A stretch of DNA of 33,717 nt from Dehalococcoidales bacterium (lineage in GTDB: Bacteria > Chloroflexota > Dehalococcoidia > Dehalococcoidales > UBA2162). Below are positions 8,107-16,078 of the stretch, piece by piece (the stretch's first letter is position 1; each line of letters starts with the position of its first letter). The notes under the pieces are model-generated. The model ran no database searches. It saw only the letters and a list, made by a program, of their open reading frames with translations, and was not told where the DNA came from. The stretch spans positions 1-33,717 of the forward strand of contig JAENIS010000003.1 of NCBI GenBank assembly GCA_016844285.1. The letters run 5' to 3'. The translations under genes were made by a program, and so were the position numbers.

Positions 8107-8135
8107 ACTTTAGCCTATCCTCAAATATTCGTCAA
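8107..8135 (-). promoter_or_regulatory. Promoter of the Leu-Arg-Val tRNA cluster
   Basis: On the minus strand TTGACG (8130-8135) is followed after 17 bp by TAAAGT (8107-8112). A start near 8100 would lie about 12 bases before the tRNA-Leu 5' end. It diverges from the gmhA promoter. Confidence 0.6.
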
Positions 8136-8195
8136 GTGTTTAGGGAATGAGGTTGTTAGATGAGCTTCATCATCTTGTGGCCGATAAATAAATGT

Positions 8196-8223
8196 TTGCC
8201 CTTTTGGCGATATAAAGTATAAT
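8196..8223 (+). promoter_or_regulatory. Promoter of the heptose/surface-sugar cluster
   Basis: TTGCCC (8196-8201), a 16-bp spacer and a perfect TATAAT (8218-8223). The expected transcription start (about 8229-8231) is only 2-4 bases from the gmhA ATG at 8233, so the mRNA would be leaderless or nearly so. No Shine-Dalgarno precedes the ATG, which agrees. Confidence 0.6.
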
Positions 8224-8232
8224 AGATGGCAT

Positions 8233-8835
8233 ATGACTAAAGCAGATTCTAAGCATAATCAAATTGTAGCGAGGTTGGAGGAGAGCGCTCGTGTGAAATT
8301 GGCTATTGCTAAAACAATGAGCCATGAGATAGAATGTATCGCTAATTTTATCATTGCCGCTTATCAGGCTGGCGGTAAAGTAGTGCTTTTTGGTAATGGT
8401 GGTAGTGCGGCTGATGCTCAGCATATTGCCGGAGAGTTAGTCGGTAAATTTATGCTGGAGAGGCAGGCTTTTCCAGCTATTGCCCTGACGACCAACACTT
8501 CAATATTGACGGCTCTCGGTAATGACATGGGCTATGAGAACGTGTTCCGTCGGCAGGTCGAAGCGTTGGTGAATGAGAAGGACGTTGTCATTGGAATTAG
8601 CACCAGTGGTAATTCACCGAATGTCATCGAGGCAATCAATGCCGCCAAGAAAAAGGGGGCTAAAACTATCGGGCTAAGTGGTGGTCGCGGTGGTAAGCTG
8701 GCGGAGCTAGCTGACCTGGCGTTAGTCGTGCCTTCGGAAAGCACCCCCCGTATCCAGGAGGCACAAATTACCATTGGGCACATTGTCTGCGAGCTGGTAG
8801 AAAGGGAGCTAGCAGCTAGTCAGCGAGTCGGTTAG
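8233..8835 (+). CDS. gmhA: Phosphoheptose isomerase (sedoheptulose-7-phosphate isomerase)
   Basis: A 200-residue SIS-domain enzyme converting sedoheptulose 7-phosphate to D-glycero-D-manno-heptose 7-phosphate, the first step of nucleotide-heptose synthesis. Signature pieces are GKVVLFGNGGSAADAQH near residue 49, GISTSGNSPNVIEA, and RIQEAQITIGHI, which carries the catalytic Glu/His region. An N-terminal helical segment typical of GmhA precedes the sugar-binding loop, supporting ATG 8233 even without a ribosome-binding site. It is the first gene of the cluster. The glycan is more likely a surface or S-layer type than LPS core if the host is a monoderm, which is inferred. Confidence 0.93.
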   Translation: MTKADSKHNQIVARLEESARVKLAIAKTMSHEIECIANFIIAAYQAGGKVVLFGNGGSAADAQHIAGELVGKFMLERQAFPAIALTTNTSILTALGNDMGYENVFRRQVEALVNEKDVVIGISTSGNSPNVIEAINAAKKKGAKTIGLSGGRGGKLAELADLALVVPSESTPRIQEAQITIGHIVCELVERELAASQRVG

Positions 8836-8846
8836 CGGATAAACTT

Positions 8847-9425
8847 ATGACCAGAGCCGTTTTCCTCGACCGGGATGGCACCATCATTGAGGATGTTGGT
8901 TACCCTCATGAGCGTAACCAGATAAAATTTCTCCCTGGAGTCAGCCAGGCAATCAGACGGTTAAATGAGAATGGCTTCAAAGTTATCATCGTCACTAACC
9001 AGGCTGGTGTAGCCAGAGGTTATTTCACTGAAGAGACCGTGAAAGAGATAAACAAGTACATCCAGGAATCGCTGGCGGAAGAAGGGGCAGTTATCGATAT
9101 GGTCTATTATTGCCCCCATCATATCGAGGGGGTTATCGAGGAATACCGGAAGGCATGCCACTGTCGTAAACCTAACCCGGGAATGATTGAGGAAGCGGTC
9201 CGTGATTTTGACATTGATGTCGGAGGTTCTTTCCTCATTGGTGACCACCTCAGTGATGTTGAAGCAGGAGTGAGAGCCGGCTGCGGCACCGTTCTTCTTG
9301 CCCGCGAGGAGCCTCTATCCAAAAGTAGGGAAATCGTGGTGGTGCCTGACCACATTGCTCCCGACCTGTTTGAAGCCGTAAAATGGTTGGTGGCGCTTGC
9401 CTGCCCGGAAGAGGAGATTCAGTGA
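8847..9425 (+). CDS. gmhB: D-glycero-D-manno-heptose-1,7-bisphosphate 7-phosphatase
   Basis: A 192-residue HAD-superfamily phosphatase removing the 7-phosphate from heptose 1,7-bisphosphate. Catalytic aspartates D8 and D10 sit in FLDRDGTI, motif II Thr in VIIVTNQAGVARGYF, and motif IV in FLIGDHLSDVEAG. A zinc loop CPHH...CHCRKPNPGM is diagnostic of GmhB within HAD. Whether it prefers alpha or beta anomers cannot be read by eye; the HddA-like kinase downstream suggests alpha. Its stop overlaps the next gene's GTG by four bases (GTGA). Confidence 0.92.
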   Translation: MTRAVFLDRDGTIIEDVGYPHERNQIKFLPGVSQAIRRLNENGFKVIIVTNQAGVARGYFTEETVKEINKYIQESLAEEGAVIDMVYYCPHHIEGVIEEYRKACHCRKPNPGMIEEAVRDFDIDVGGSFLIGDHLSDVEAGVRAGCGTVLLAREEPLSKSREIVVVPDHIAPDLFEAVKWLVALACPEEEIQ

Positions 9426-10438
9426 AATCAGTCAGAACACCTAAGCCTATCGTCTTTGATACTCAGGTTCATGATATTCCGCCGGAAGTTCTCCGCGAGC
9501 TTTACTTGATGATGCTAAAGATACAAAAGGTGGAGCTTAAGGTGGCCGAGCTTTACCATGAAGATGAAATGCATACCCCGGTGCATTTATGTCTCGGCCA
9601 AGAGGCAATTGCGGCTGGAGTTTGTGCCAATCTCGAAAGGAGTGATTATGTCTTCAGCAACCATCGGGGGCATGGGCATTATATCGCCAAGGGGGGCGAT
9701 ATTAAGGCGATGGTGGCTGAGCTTTATAACCGTGCCACCGGTTGCTCACAGGGCCGGGGTGGCTCCATGCATCTCGTTGATACCTCGGTGGGCATACTGG
9801 GGACATCTTCAATTGTTGCCGGTGGTGTCCCCCTGGCTACCGGAGCGGCTTTAGCCTCTGTCCTGAAGAAGGACGGGCGTGTTTCGGTGGCCTTTTTTGG
9901 CGATGCTGCCGTCGAAGAAGGCGTCATCTTCGAAAGCATCAACTTTGCCATGTTGAAGAAGCTGCCGGTGGTATACGTGTGCGAGAATAATTTCTACGCG
10001 GTGTTTTCTCCCATATCGAAGCGGCAGGCTGGGGATAATATCTATCGCCGTTTTGGCGGTCTGGCTATCCCCGGCTACCGGGTCGATGGCAATAACGTGA
10101 TTGAGGTCTACCGCACCGCTCAGCAAGCCATCGAGAAGGCTCGTCAGGGGGGTGGCCCGTCATTCCTGGAATGCCGGACATATCGTCTTAGAGACCATCA
10201 TGATACCGGCTCCGGCGTTGAGGTTGGCTACAGAACGCAAGCAGAGGTGGATGAGTGGGAAGCGAGATGCCCGGTGCATAACTTCGAACGCTTTCTGCTT
10301 GAGCAGAAACTGATAACTGCCCGTGAGATAGAGGAGATGACTTCATCTCTCGACCGGGAAGTGGCCGAGGCTTTTCAATTCGCCCAGGATAGCCCTCTGC
10401 CTGATGGTGGTAAAATCTTAGCCTATCTATATAGCTAG
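9422..10438 (+). CDS. Thiamine-diphosphate E1 component, alpha subunit (dehydrogenase-like)
   Basis: A 338-residue E1-alpha of the pyruvate/acetoin dehydrogenase type. The ThDP motif GDAAVEEG...ENNFYA carries the metal-binding Asp and Asn; the N-terminal HLCLGQEAIA and the HRGHGHYIAKG active-site His segment are canonical. The phosphorylation-loop equivalent reads YRLRDHHDTGSG rather than the usual RGHxxxD, so this region is divergent. I chose GTG 9422 over in-frame ATG 9383 because GAGGAG precedes it and GTGA overlap with the gmhB stop is a classic coupling arrangement. The E1-beta gene follows. No lipoyl E2 or E3 gene is near, so a carboligation rather than an oxidative role is plausible (inference). 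Confidence 0.88.
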   Translation: MKSVRTPKPIVFDTQVHDIPPEVLRELYLMMLKIQKVELKVAELYHEDEMHTPVHLCLGQEAIAAGVCANLERSDYVFSNHRGHGHYIAKGGDIKAMVAELYNRATGCSQGRGGSMHLVDTSVGILGTSSIVAGGVPLATGAALASVLKKDGRVSVAFFGDAAVEEGVIFESINFAMLKKLPVVYVCENNFYAVFSPISKRQAGDNIYRRFGGLAIPGYRVDGNNVIEVYRTAQQAIEKARQGGGPSFLECRTYRLRDHHDTGSGVEVGYRTQAEVDEWEARCPVHNFERFLLEQKLITAREIEEMTSSLDREVAEAFQFAQDSPLPDGGKILAYLYS

Positions 10439-10451
10439 TGAAGGGAAGCCG

Positions 10452-11507
10452 ATGGATTGGTCAAAGACGCTGCTAAAAGAGGAGCTTAATTTTGATGATG
10501 CTGCGGAGCAGCAAGGCAGGAAGTTATCCTATGTGGCAGCATTGAAGGAAGCCCTGGAACTGGCGCTTGGCAGCGATGACCGTGTCTTTGTCATGGGGCA
10601 AGGTGTTGACGACCCGGTGGGGATGTTTGGCATTACCAAAGATCTCGACAAGAAGTATGGTGCCGATAGAGTCTTTGATACGCCATTATCCGAAGAAGCC
10701 TTGACCGGTGTGGCGGTGGGTGCCGCTATGTCCGGGATGCGTCCCGTCTATATGCATAACCGTCCCGATTTCTTGCTGCTGGCGATGAACCAGATTGTCA
10801 ATCATGCGGCAAAATGGAGCTATATGTTCGGCGGGTGTGTCCCGGTGCCGCTGGTCATCTGGGCCTGCGTCGGGCGGGGGTGGGGTGGTGGTGCCCAGCA
10901 TACCCAGACCTTGCAGGGGCTGTTCAACCATGTGCCCGGGTTGCGCCTGGTGATGCCTACCCGGCCTTATGATGCCAAGGGGTTACTTATTACCAGCATT
11001 GCCGATAACAACCCGGTGATTATCCTTGAGCACCGTTTTCTTTTCCGGCAGAGCGGCTATGTGCCGGAGGGGTTATACAGTATCCCCTTCGGGCGCGGTA
11101 TTATCCGGAAGTCAGGCAGAGATATCACCATTCTGGCCATTTCTTATATGGTGGTTGAAGCCCTGGCGGCGGCTCAGGAGTTGCAAAAACAGGGCATTGA
11201 TGTGGAGGTTATCGACCCGAGGACATTGAGACCATTAGACGAAGAGATTATTCTGAGTTCAGTAAAGAAAACCGGGCGACTCCTTATCGCCGATACCGGC
11301 TGGAAGACCGGCGGCGCCGGAGCTGAGATTGCGGCGATGGTTGCCGAAAAGGGATTCGACAATCTAAAGACATCGATAAGACGGATTGCTTGCCCCGATA
11401 CACCTACACCGGCGGGCTATACCCTTGAAGCCAGCTTCTATCCCGGTAAGGCAGATATTATCGCTGCTTGCCAGGAAATGCTGGGCAGGAAGTCTAAGCT
11501 AAGTTGA
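10452..11507 (+). CDS. Thiamine-diphosphate E1 component, beta subunit
   Basis: A 351-residue partner of the preceding E1-alpha. It has the pyrimidine-binding domain with the cofactor-activating Glu in DTPLSEEALTG, the long GGGAQHTQTLQGLFNHVPG stretch, VMPTRPYDAKGLL, and a C-terminal transketolase-C domain ending near IRRIACPDTPTPAG. Compared with standard E1-beta, the substrate-facing segment VYMHNRPDFLLLAMNQIVN is unusual (typical enzymes have a Phe/Met-rich sequence here), which may reflect a different acceptor. An AAGGGAAG site precedes ATG 10452. The pair sits between heptose genes and sugar SDRs on one transcript, so a nucleotide-sugar substrate is inferred. Confidence 0.88.
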   Translation: MDWSKTLLKEELNFDDAAEQQGRKLSYVAALKEALELALGSDDRVFVMGQGVDDPVGMFGITKDLDKKYGADRVFDTPLSEEALTGVAVGAAMSGMRPVYMHNRPDFLLLAMNQIVNHAAKWSYMFGGCVPVPLVIWACVGRGWGGGAQHTQTLQGLFNHVPGLRLVMPTRPYDAKGLLITSIADNNPVIILEHRFLFRQSGYVPEGLYSIPFGRGIIRKSGRDITILAISYMVVEALAAAQELQKQGIDVEVIDPRTLRPLDEEIILSSVKKTGRLLIADTGWKTGGAGAEIAAMVAEKGFDNLKTSIRRIACPDTPTPAGYTLEASFYPGKADIIAACQEMLGRKSKLS

Positions 11508-11530
11508 CATAATGTCAGGACACAGCTACT

Positions 11531-12460
11531 ATGGAAAAAGATAGCAAGATTTTTGTTGCCGGTGATGAAGGCATGATTGGCGCGGCGATTGAGCGTCGTC
11601 TACGGGAAAAGGGCTTTACCAGCGTGGTGATGAAAACTGCCGTTGAGCTAGACCTGACCAATCAGAAGATGGTTTTTGACCTGTTCCGGAGAGAAAAGCC
11701 GGAATATGTTTTCCTGGCATCCGCCAAAATTGGCGGTATAATGGCAAATAGCAAGTATCCCGCCGATTTCATCTATACCAACCTGCAGAGCCAGAACAAT
11801 GTCATTCACGCAGCGTGGCAATCCGGAGTGAAAAAGCTCCTCTTTCTGGCCAGCTCCTGCATCTATCCGAAAAGCTGCCTGCAGCCGATGAAGGAAGAGT
11901 ACCTGCTCACCGGCCCACTGGAACCCACCAGTGAACCTTATGCGATTGCCAAGATTGCCGGTATCCGCATGTGCCAATCTTATCGTCGCCAGCACGGCGC
12001 GAACTATATCTCGGCCGTCCCGTCTGACCTTTACGGACCGGGCGATGACTTTAATCCGGAGACGGGTCATGTGCTGCCTGGCTTGATAGCGAGAATACAT
12101 CATGCTAAAATCTGTAGTGAAGCAAAGGTGGTTGTCTGGGGGACGGGCACCCCGCGGCGCGAGGCTTTTCATGTGGACGACCTGGCTGATGCCTGTCTTT
12201 TCTTAATGGATAGCTATGATGAGTCTGAAATGATTAACGTTGGTTCCGGGCAGGACATCGCCATTGGAGAACTGGCCGGGCTGGTGAAAGAGGTGGTGGG
12301 TTTCAAAGGGGAGATTGTTTTTGACAAGTCGAAACCGGATGGCGCCCCGCGAAAGCTATTGGATGTCGCTAAAATGAGCAAGCTGGGTTGGCCGCCCAGC
12401 ATCAGCATGGCAGAAGGTATCCGGCAAACCTACCAGTGGTATCTAAACCATGGAGCGTAA
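11531..12460 (+). CDS. GDP-L-fucose synthase-like SDR epimerase/reductase
   Basis: A 309-residue extended SDR most like GDP-L-fucose synthase (Fcl/WcaG) and ColC. The nucleotide-binding loop is AGDEGMIG, followed by AKIGGIMANS, the Ser-Cys active-site stretch LASSCIYPK, the catalytic PYAIAK (Tyr-Lys), DLYGPGDDF, GHVLP with the conserved His, WGTGTPRREAFHVDDLADA and NVGSGQDIAI. All catalytic residues of the 3,5-epimerase/4-reductase family appear to be kept. Related enzymes act on GDP-4-keto-6-deoxymannose, GDP-4-keto-heptose or GDP-4-keto-3,6-dideoxymannose. Given the heptose and 3-dehydrase genes here, a 4-keto-heptose substrate is inferred. Confidence 0.88.
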   Translation: MEKDSKIFVAGDEGMIGAAIERRLREKGFTSVVMKTAVELDLTNQKMVFDLFRREKPEYVFLASAKIGGIMANSKYPADFIYTNLQSQNNVIHAAWQSGVKKLLFLASSCIYPKSCLQPMKEEYLLTGPLEPTSEPYAIAKIAGIRMCQSYRRQHGANYISAVPSDLYGPGDDFNPETGHVLPGLIARIHHAKICSEAKVVVWGTGTPRREAFHVDDLADACLFLMDSYDESEMINVGSGQDIAIGELAGLVKEVVGFKGEIVFDKSKPDGAPRKLLDVAKMSKLGWPPSISMAEGIRQTYQWYLNHGA

Positions 12461-12476
12461 GTAATAGAAGGTAAAG

Positions 12477-12534
12477 ACCTCTCTAGCTCTCTTCCCTCTC
12501 TACCTGGGGCGAGGATAGAGACAAAGAGAGAGGT
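12477..12534. repeat. 58-bp intergenic element with inverted ends
   Basis: ACCTCTCT (12477-12484) pairs with AGAGAGGT (12527-12534). The pyrimidine-rich left half resembles the C-rich palindromic elements found elsewhere in the window. It occupies most of the gap between the two SDR genes; the downstream gene has its own Shine-Dalgarno (TGGAGGGTG). Confidence 0.5.
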
Positions 12535-12566
12535 TAATGGATAAGAGAAGTATTGGAGGGTGAACT

Positions 12567-13499
12567 GTGAAAATATTAGTTACCGGAGCGGCTGGTTACA
12601 TCGGGTCGATATTGGTACCGACGTTACTAAAGAAGGGCAATGAGGTTATTGCCCTGGATAATTTCATGTATAACCAGTCGTCATTGCTTGATTGCTGCAA
12701 TGATGAGAAACTGTCTGTCGTGCGTGGCGATGCCCGGGATAAGGCACTGATTTCCCGGTGTCTCAAAGGGGTTGATGCTATTATCCCCCTGGCTTGCCTT
12801 ACCGGAGCTCCCGCCTGCGACCGTGACCCGGTGGGCGCCAGGACAATCGCCCTGGATGCCGTCACAATGCTCCTGGGGTTGCGTAGTAAAAATCAGGTGA
12901 TTATTTATCCCAATACCAATAGCGGCTACGGCATTGGCGCAAAGGACACTTCGTGCACGGAAGAAACCCCTCTCAACCCGATTTCACTCTACGGTCGGGT
13001 CAAAATGGAGGCCGAAAGGGCACTTCTGGCTGACGGTAATGCGATTGTCCTGCGGTTGGCGACAGTTTTTGGTATCAGCCCGCGGATGCGTCTGGATTTG
13101 CTGGTGAATGACTTTACCTACCGGGCCGTTACCGACCGTTCGGTTATCCTTTTTGAGTCGCATTTTATCAGGAACTACATCCACGTCCGTGATGTGACCA
13201 AAGCTTTTATCCACTGCCTGGATAACTTTGCCCGGATGAAAGACCAGCCTTACAACGTTGGTTTAAGTGATGCCAACATTAGTAAGTGGGACCTCTGTGA
13301 AGAGATTAAGAAACAGGTTCCCGGCTTTTACTTTGTTGAGGCTAAGGTTGGCGAGGACCCGGACAAAAGGAACTATATTGTCAGTAATGCCAGGATTGAA
13401 GCCACCGGCTTTAAACCGGATGTTTCACTGCCAAAGGGAATCGCTGAACTCATCAAGGGTTATCAGATTGTGAGGAGAAGTCAGTTCACTAATGTCTAA
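12567..13499 (+). CDS. NAD-dependent epimerase/dehydratase family SDR
   Basis: A 310-residue extended SDR. Rossmann motif GAAGYIGS opens the protein; the catalytic YGRVK (YxxxK) is near residue 148. The usual SSxxVYG or TDEVYG segment is replaced by NTNSGYG, so the Asp-Glu pair of 4,6-dehydratases is missing and dehydratase activity is unlikely; epimerase or reductase is more plausible. C-terminal sugar-binding elements (NYIHVRDVTKAF, YNVGLSDANISK) are normal. A GGAGGGTG site precedes an ATG-proximal GTGAAA start. It lies between the Fcl-like SDR and the heptose kinase; its exact nucleotide-sugar is not recognisable. Confidence 0.85.
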   Translation: MKILVTGAAGYIGSILVPTLLKKGNEVIALDNFMYNQSSLLDCCNDEKLSVVRGDARDKALISRCLKGVDAIIPLACLTGAPACDRDPVGARTIALDAVTMLLGLRSKNQVIIYPNTNSGYGIGAKDTSCTEETPLNPISLYGRVKMEAERALLADGNAIVLRLATVFGISPRMRLDLLVNDFTYRAVTDRSVILFESHFIRNYIHVRDVTKAFIHCLDNFARMKDQPYNVGLSDANISKWDLCEEIKKQVPGFYFVEAKVGEDPDKRNYIVSNARIEATGFKPDVSLPKGIAELIKGYQIVRRSQFTNV

Positions 13500-13529
13500 C
13501 TATACCGAGGCCAATCGTGAGGTAATGAG

Positions 13530-14537
13530 ATGATTATCAGCCGAACACCCTTTCGGGTTTCCTTTTTTGGTGGTGGGACTGACTACCCGGTCTGGTACCG
13601 GGAAAATGGTGGCGCCATATTAGGCACCACTATCGACAAGTATTGTTATATCTCCTTGCGCTACCTGCCACCTTTCTTTGAGCACAAATATCGCATTGTT
13701 TACTCTCAGGCCGAGCTTGTCCGCAGTATTGATGAAATCCACCACCCGGCAGTGAGGGAAACGCTGCGATATATGGGTATTACTGACGGGATGGAAATCC
13801 ACCATGATGGCGACCTGCCCGCTCGCACCGGGTTAGGCTCCAGCTCGTCCTTTACCGTGGGACTGGTCCACGCCCTCCATGCTCTCAAAGGAGCGATGTC
13901 CTCCAAGATGCAGCTGGCTAAAGAGGCAATCCATATTGAGCAGGAGATACTTAAGGAAAATGTTGGCTCTCAGGACCAGCTTCTGGCCGCCTTTGGTGGT
14001 TTGAATCGCATTGATTTCAGCGGGGAGCATAACTTCGAGATTAAGCGTGTCATCATCAAGCCGGTAAGACTAGAGTCACTGCAAAATCATTTGATGCTGG
14101 CATTTACCGGGCTTTCCCGGATAGCTTCCGGGATTGCCGAGGAGCAAATTAAGCAAACGCCGAACAAGAAACGAGAGCTGACGGAGATGCACCAGATGGT
14201 CGATGAGGCAATCAATATTCTCAGTGGGGACAGCGACCTGGTGGACTTCGGCAAGCTATTGCATCAGACCTGGCAACTCAAACGCAGCCTGACCGACAAG
14301 ATATCAAGCCCCTATACCGACTTCCTCTACGAGACGGCTCTTCAGGCTGGTGCCACTGGCGGGAAGCTCCTTGGCGCTGGCGGTGGTGGTTTCATGCTTT
14401 TCTTCGTTAAACCCGAGCTTCAGCCCAGAGTACGGGAGGCGCTGCGTGACCTCTTGTGCGTCCCCTTGCATTTCGAGAGCACCGGTAGCCAGATTATCTT
14501 CTACGAGCCTGAATCGTTTTACGGGGTCGAAAAGTAG
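13530..14537 (+). CDS. hddA: HddA-like D-glycero-alpha-D-manno-heptose-7-phosphate kinase (GHMP family)
   Basis: A 335-residue GHMP kinase. The opening ISRTPFRVSFFGGGTDYPVW is the classic HddA/fucokinase start, the ATP-binding motif is LPARTGLGSSSSF, and the third motif is GGKLLGAGGGGFMLFF. HddA phosphorylates heptose 7-phosphate at C1 to the alpha-1,7-bisphosphate, the GDP-heptose route first defined in Aneurinibacillus S-layer glycans. Together with gmhA and gmhB it completes the path to heptose 1-phosphate. The nucleotidyltransferase (HddC) that should follow is absent from the window. It ends 2 bp before the radical SAM gene. Confidence 0.88.
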   Translation: MIISRTPFRVSFFGGGTDYPVWYRENGGAILGTTIDKYCYISLRYLPPFFEHKYRIVYSQAELVRSIDEIHHPAVRETLRYMGITDGMEIHHDGDLPARTGLGSSSSFTVGLVHALHALKGAMSSKMQLAKEAIHIEQEILKENVGSQDQLLAAFGGLNRIDFSGEHNFEIKRVIIKPVRLESLQNHLMLAFTGLSRIASGIAEEQIKQTPNKKRELTEMHQMVDEAINILSGDSDLVDFGKLLHQTWQLKRSLTDKISSPYTDFLYETALQAGATGGKLLGAGGGGFMLFFVKPELQPRVREALRDLLCVPLHFESTGSQIIFYEPESFYGVEK

Positions 14538-14539
14538 CG

Positions 14540-16030
14540 ATGGGTGATAGTCTGGCTCGAGAAGTCGACCTTTTGCTGGTTAATCCGGGAAGCCGTGCCC
14601 AGGTCTATGGCCGGCTGGGTGCCTCGCTGGCTGGTATCGAACCCCCTCTCTGGGCAGCATTGATTGCCGCCTTTGTTCGCCAGCAAGGCTATACCGTTGG
14701 CATCATTGACGCTGAGGCGGAGAATTTGAGCCCGGAAGATACGGCTGAAAGGGTGGCTCAATATCATCCCCTGCTGGCTGGGATTGTGGTGCTTGGTTCC
14801 AACCCGTCGGCTTCGTCGACGCCGAAAATGACGGCGGCGGGCGAAGTTGCCAGGCTACTGAGTCAGAAAGCCCCCCGGACCAAAATCGCTTTCACCGGGC
14901 TGCATCCGTCCGCCCTTCCCGAACAGACACTAAGGCAGGAAAAGGCCGACTTTATCTGCCAGGGGGAAGGCTTCGATACTTTCCTCCGGCTGCTACAGGT
15001 GTTGAAGTCAAAGGGGAGCGACTATCAAATTCCCGGTCTCTGGTACTGGCGGAACGGTGAGGTAATATCAAATCTACCGGCACCCCTGGTTAACGCCGAC
15101 GACCTGCCTCTAGCGGCCTGGGACCTTTTGCCGATGGATAAGTATCGTGCTCATAACTGGCATTGCTTTCAGCATATTGACCGGAGGCAACCCTATGCCG
15201 TCATCTATACCAGCCTGGGTTGCCCCTTTAATTGCAGCTATTGTAACATTCACGCCCTTTATGATGGCAAGCCGGGCATCCGTTTTCGCCAGCCGGAGAA
15301 AGTAGTCGAGGAAATCGACTTTCTGGTGAAGAACTATCACATAAAGAATCTGAAGTTCATTGATGAGCTATTTGCCATGCGTGAGGACCGGGTGATTGAA
15401 ATCTGCGACCTTATCATTGCTGGTGGCTATGACCTGAATATCTGGGCATATGCCCGGGTAGACACAGTTACCGAGGTAATGCTCAAGAAGATGAAGCAGG
15501 CAGGCATTAACTGGGTGGCCTATGGCTTTGAATCGGCCAGTATGAAAGTCCGTCGTGGTGTCGATAAGAAATTCGGACAGGAGAAAATCATCAAGGCGAT
15601 AGAGATGACACAGGCGGCTGGCATCTACATCATCGGTAATTTTATTTTCGGACTTCCTGACGATGACCTGGAGACAATGCAAGAAACGCTGGCAATGGCC
15701 AGGGAATTCAATTTCGAGTATGTCAACTTCTATGTGGCGATGGCTTATCCCGGCTCCTCGCTTTATGAAGATGCTGTTAAGCAGGGCATTGAGCTTCCTG
15801 AAGTGTGGCATGGCTATGGGCAGTATGCTGAAGAAACGCTGCCTCTCCCTACCCGGTATCTATCCGCAGCCGAGGTTTTGAGCTTTCGTGACCAGGCTTT
15901 TATCGAATACCTCAGTAGTCCGAAGTATCTGGAGATGGTGAGAAGCAAGTTTGGCGATAGGGTGGTGGCACATATCACCGACATGCTCAAGCATCCGATT
16001 AAGCGCAAGTTTGTTTCGAGTGTGCGTTAA
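14540..16030 (+). CDS. B12-binding domain radical SAM protein
   Basis: A 496-residue protein. Residues about 10-145 form a Rossmann-like B12-binding domain (start VDLLLVNPGSR, later FICQGEG). The radical SAM core follows with C228, C232 and C235 in GCPFNCSYCNIH, then a GGE-like region and GNFIFGLPDDDLETMQ. Known relatives in carbohydrate clusters methylate or rearrange sugars, but the substrate cannot be told from sequence. It starts 2 bp after the kinase gene and precedes the DegT-family dehydrase. A C-methyl or other carbon modification of the heptose is an inference only. Confidence 0.88.
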   Translation: MGDSLAREVDLLLVNPGSRAQVYGRLGASLAGIEPPLWAALIAAFVRQQGYTVGIIDAEAENLSPEDTAERVAQYHPLLAGIVVLGSNPSASSTPKMTAAGEVARLLSQKAPRTKIAFTGLHPSALPEQTLRQEKADFICQGEGFDTFLRLLQVLKSKGSDYQIPGLWYWRNGEVISNLPAPLVNADDLPLAAWDLLPMDKYRAHNWHCFQHIDRRQPYAVIYTSLGCPFNCSYCNIHALYDGKPGIRFRQPEKVVEEIDFLVKNYHIKNLKFIDELFAMREDRVIEICDLIIAGGYDLNIWAYARVDTVTEVMLKKMKQAGINWVAYGFESASMKVRRGVDKKFGQEKIIKAIEMTQAAGIYIIGNFIFGLPDDDLETMQETLAMAREFNFEYVNFYVAMAYPGSSLYEDAVKQGIELPEVWHGYGQYAEETLPLPTRYLSAAEVLSFRDQAFIEYLSSPKYLEMVRSKFGDRVVAHITDMLKHPIKRKFVSSVR

Positions 16031-16078
16031 AGGGAGGCGTAGCCTCTCTTATTCTGGTAAAAGGGGGTAGCTTTTAGA

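Noticed and set aside
12567..13499. Nucleotide-sugar 4,6-dehydratase
   Set aside because: The usual Thr-Asp-Glu-Val-Tyr-Gly segment is NTNSGYG, lacking the catalytic Asp-Glu pair.
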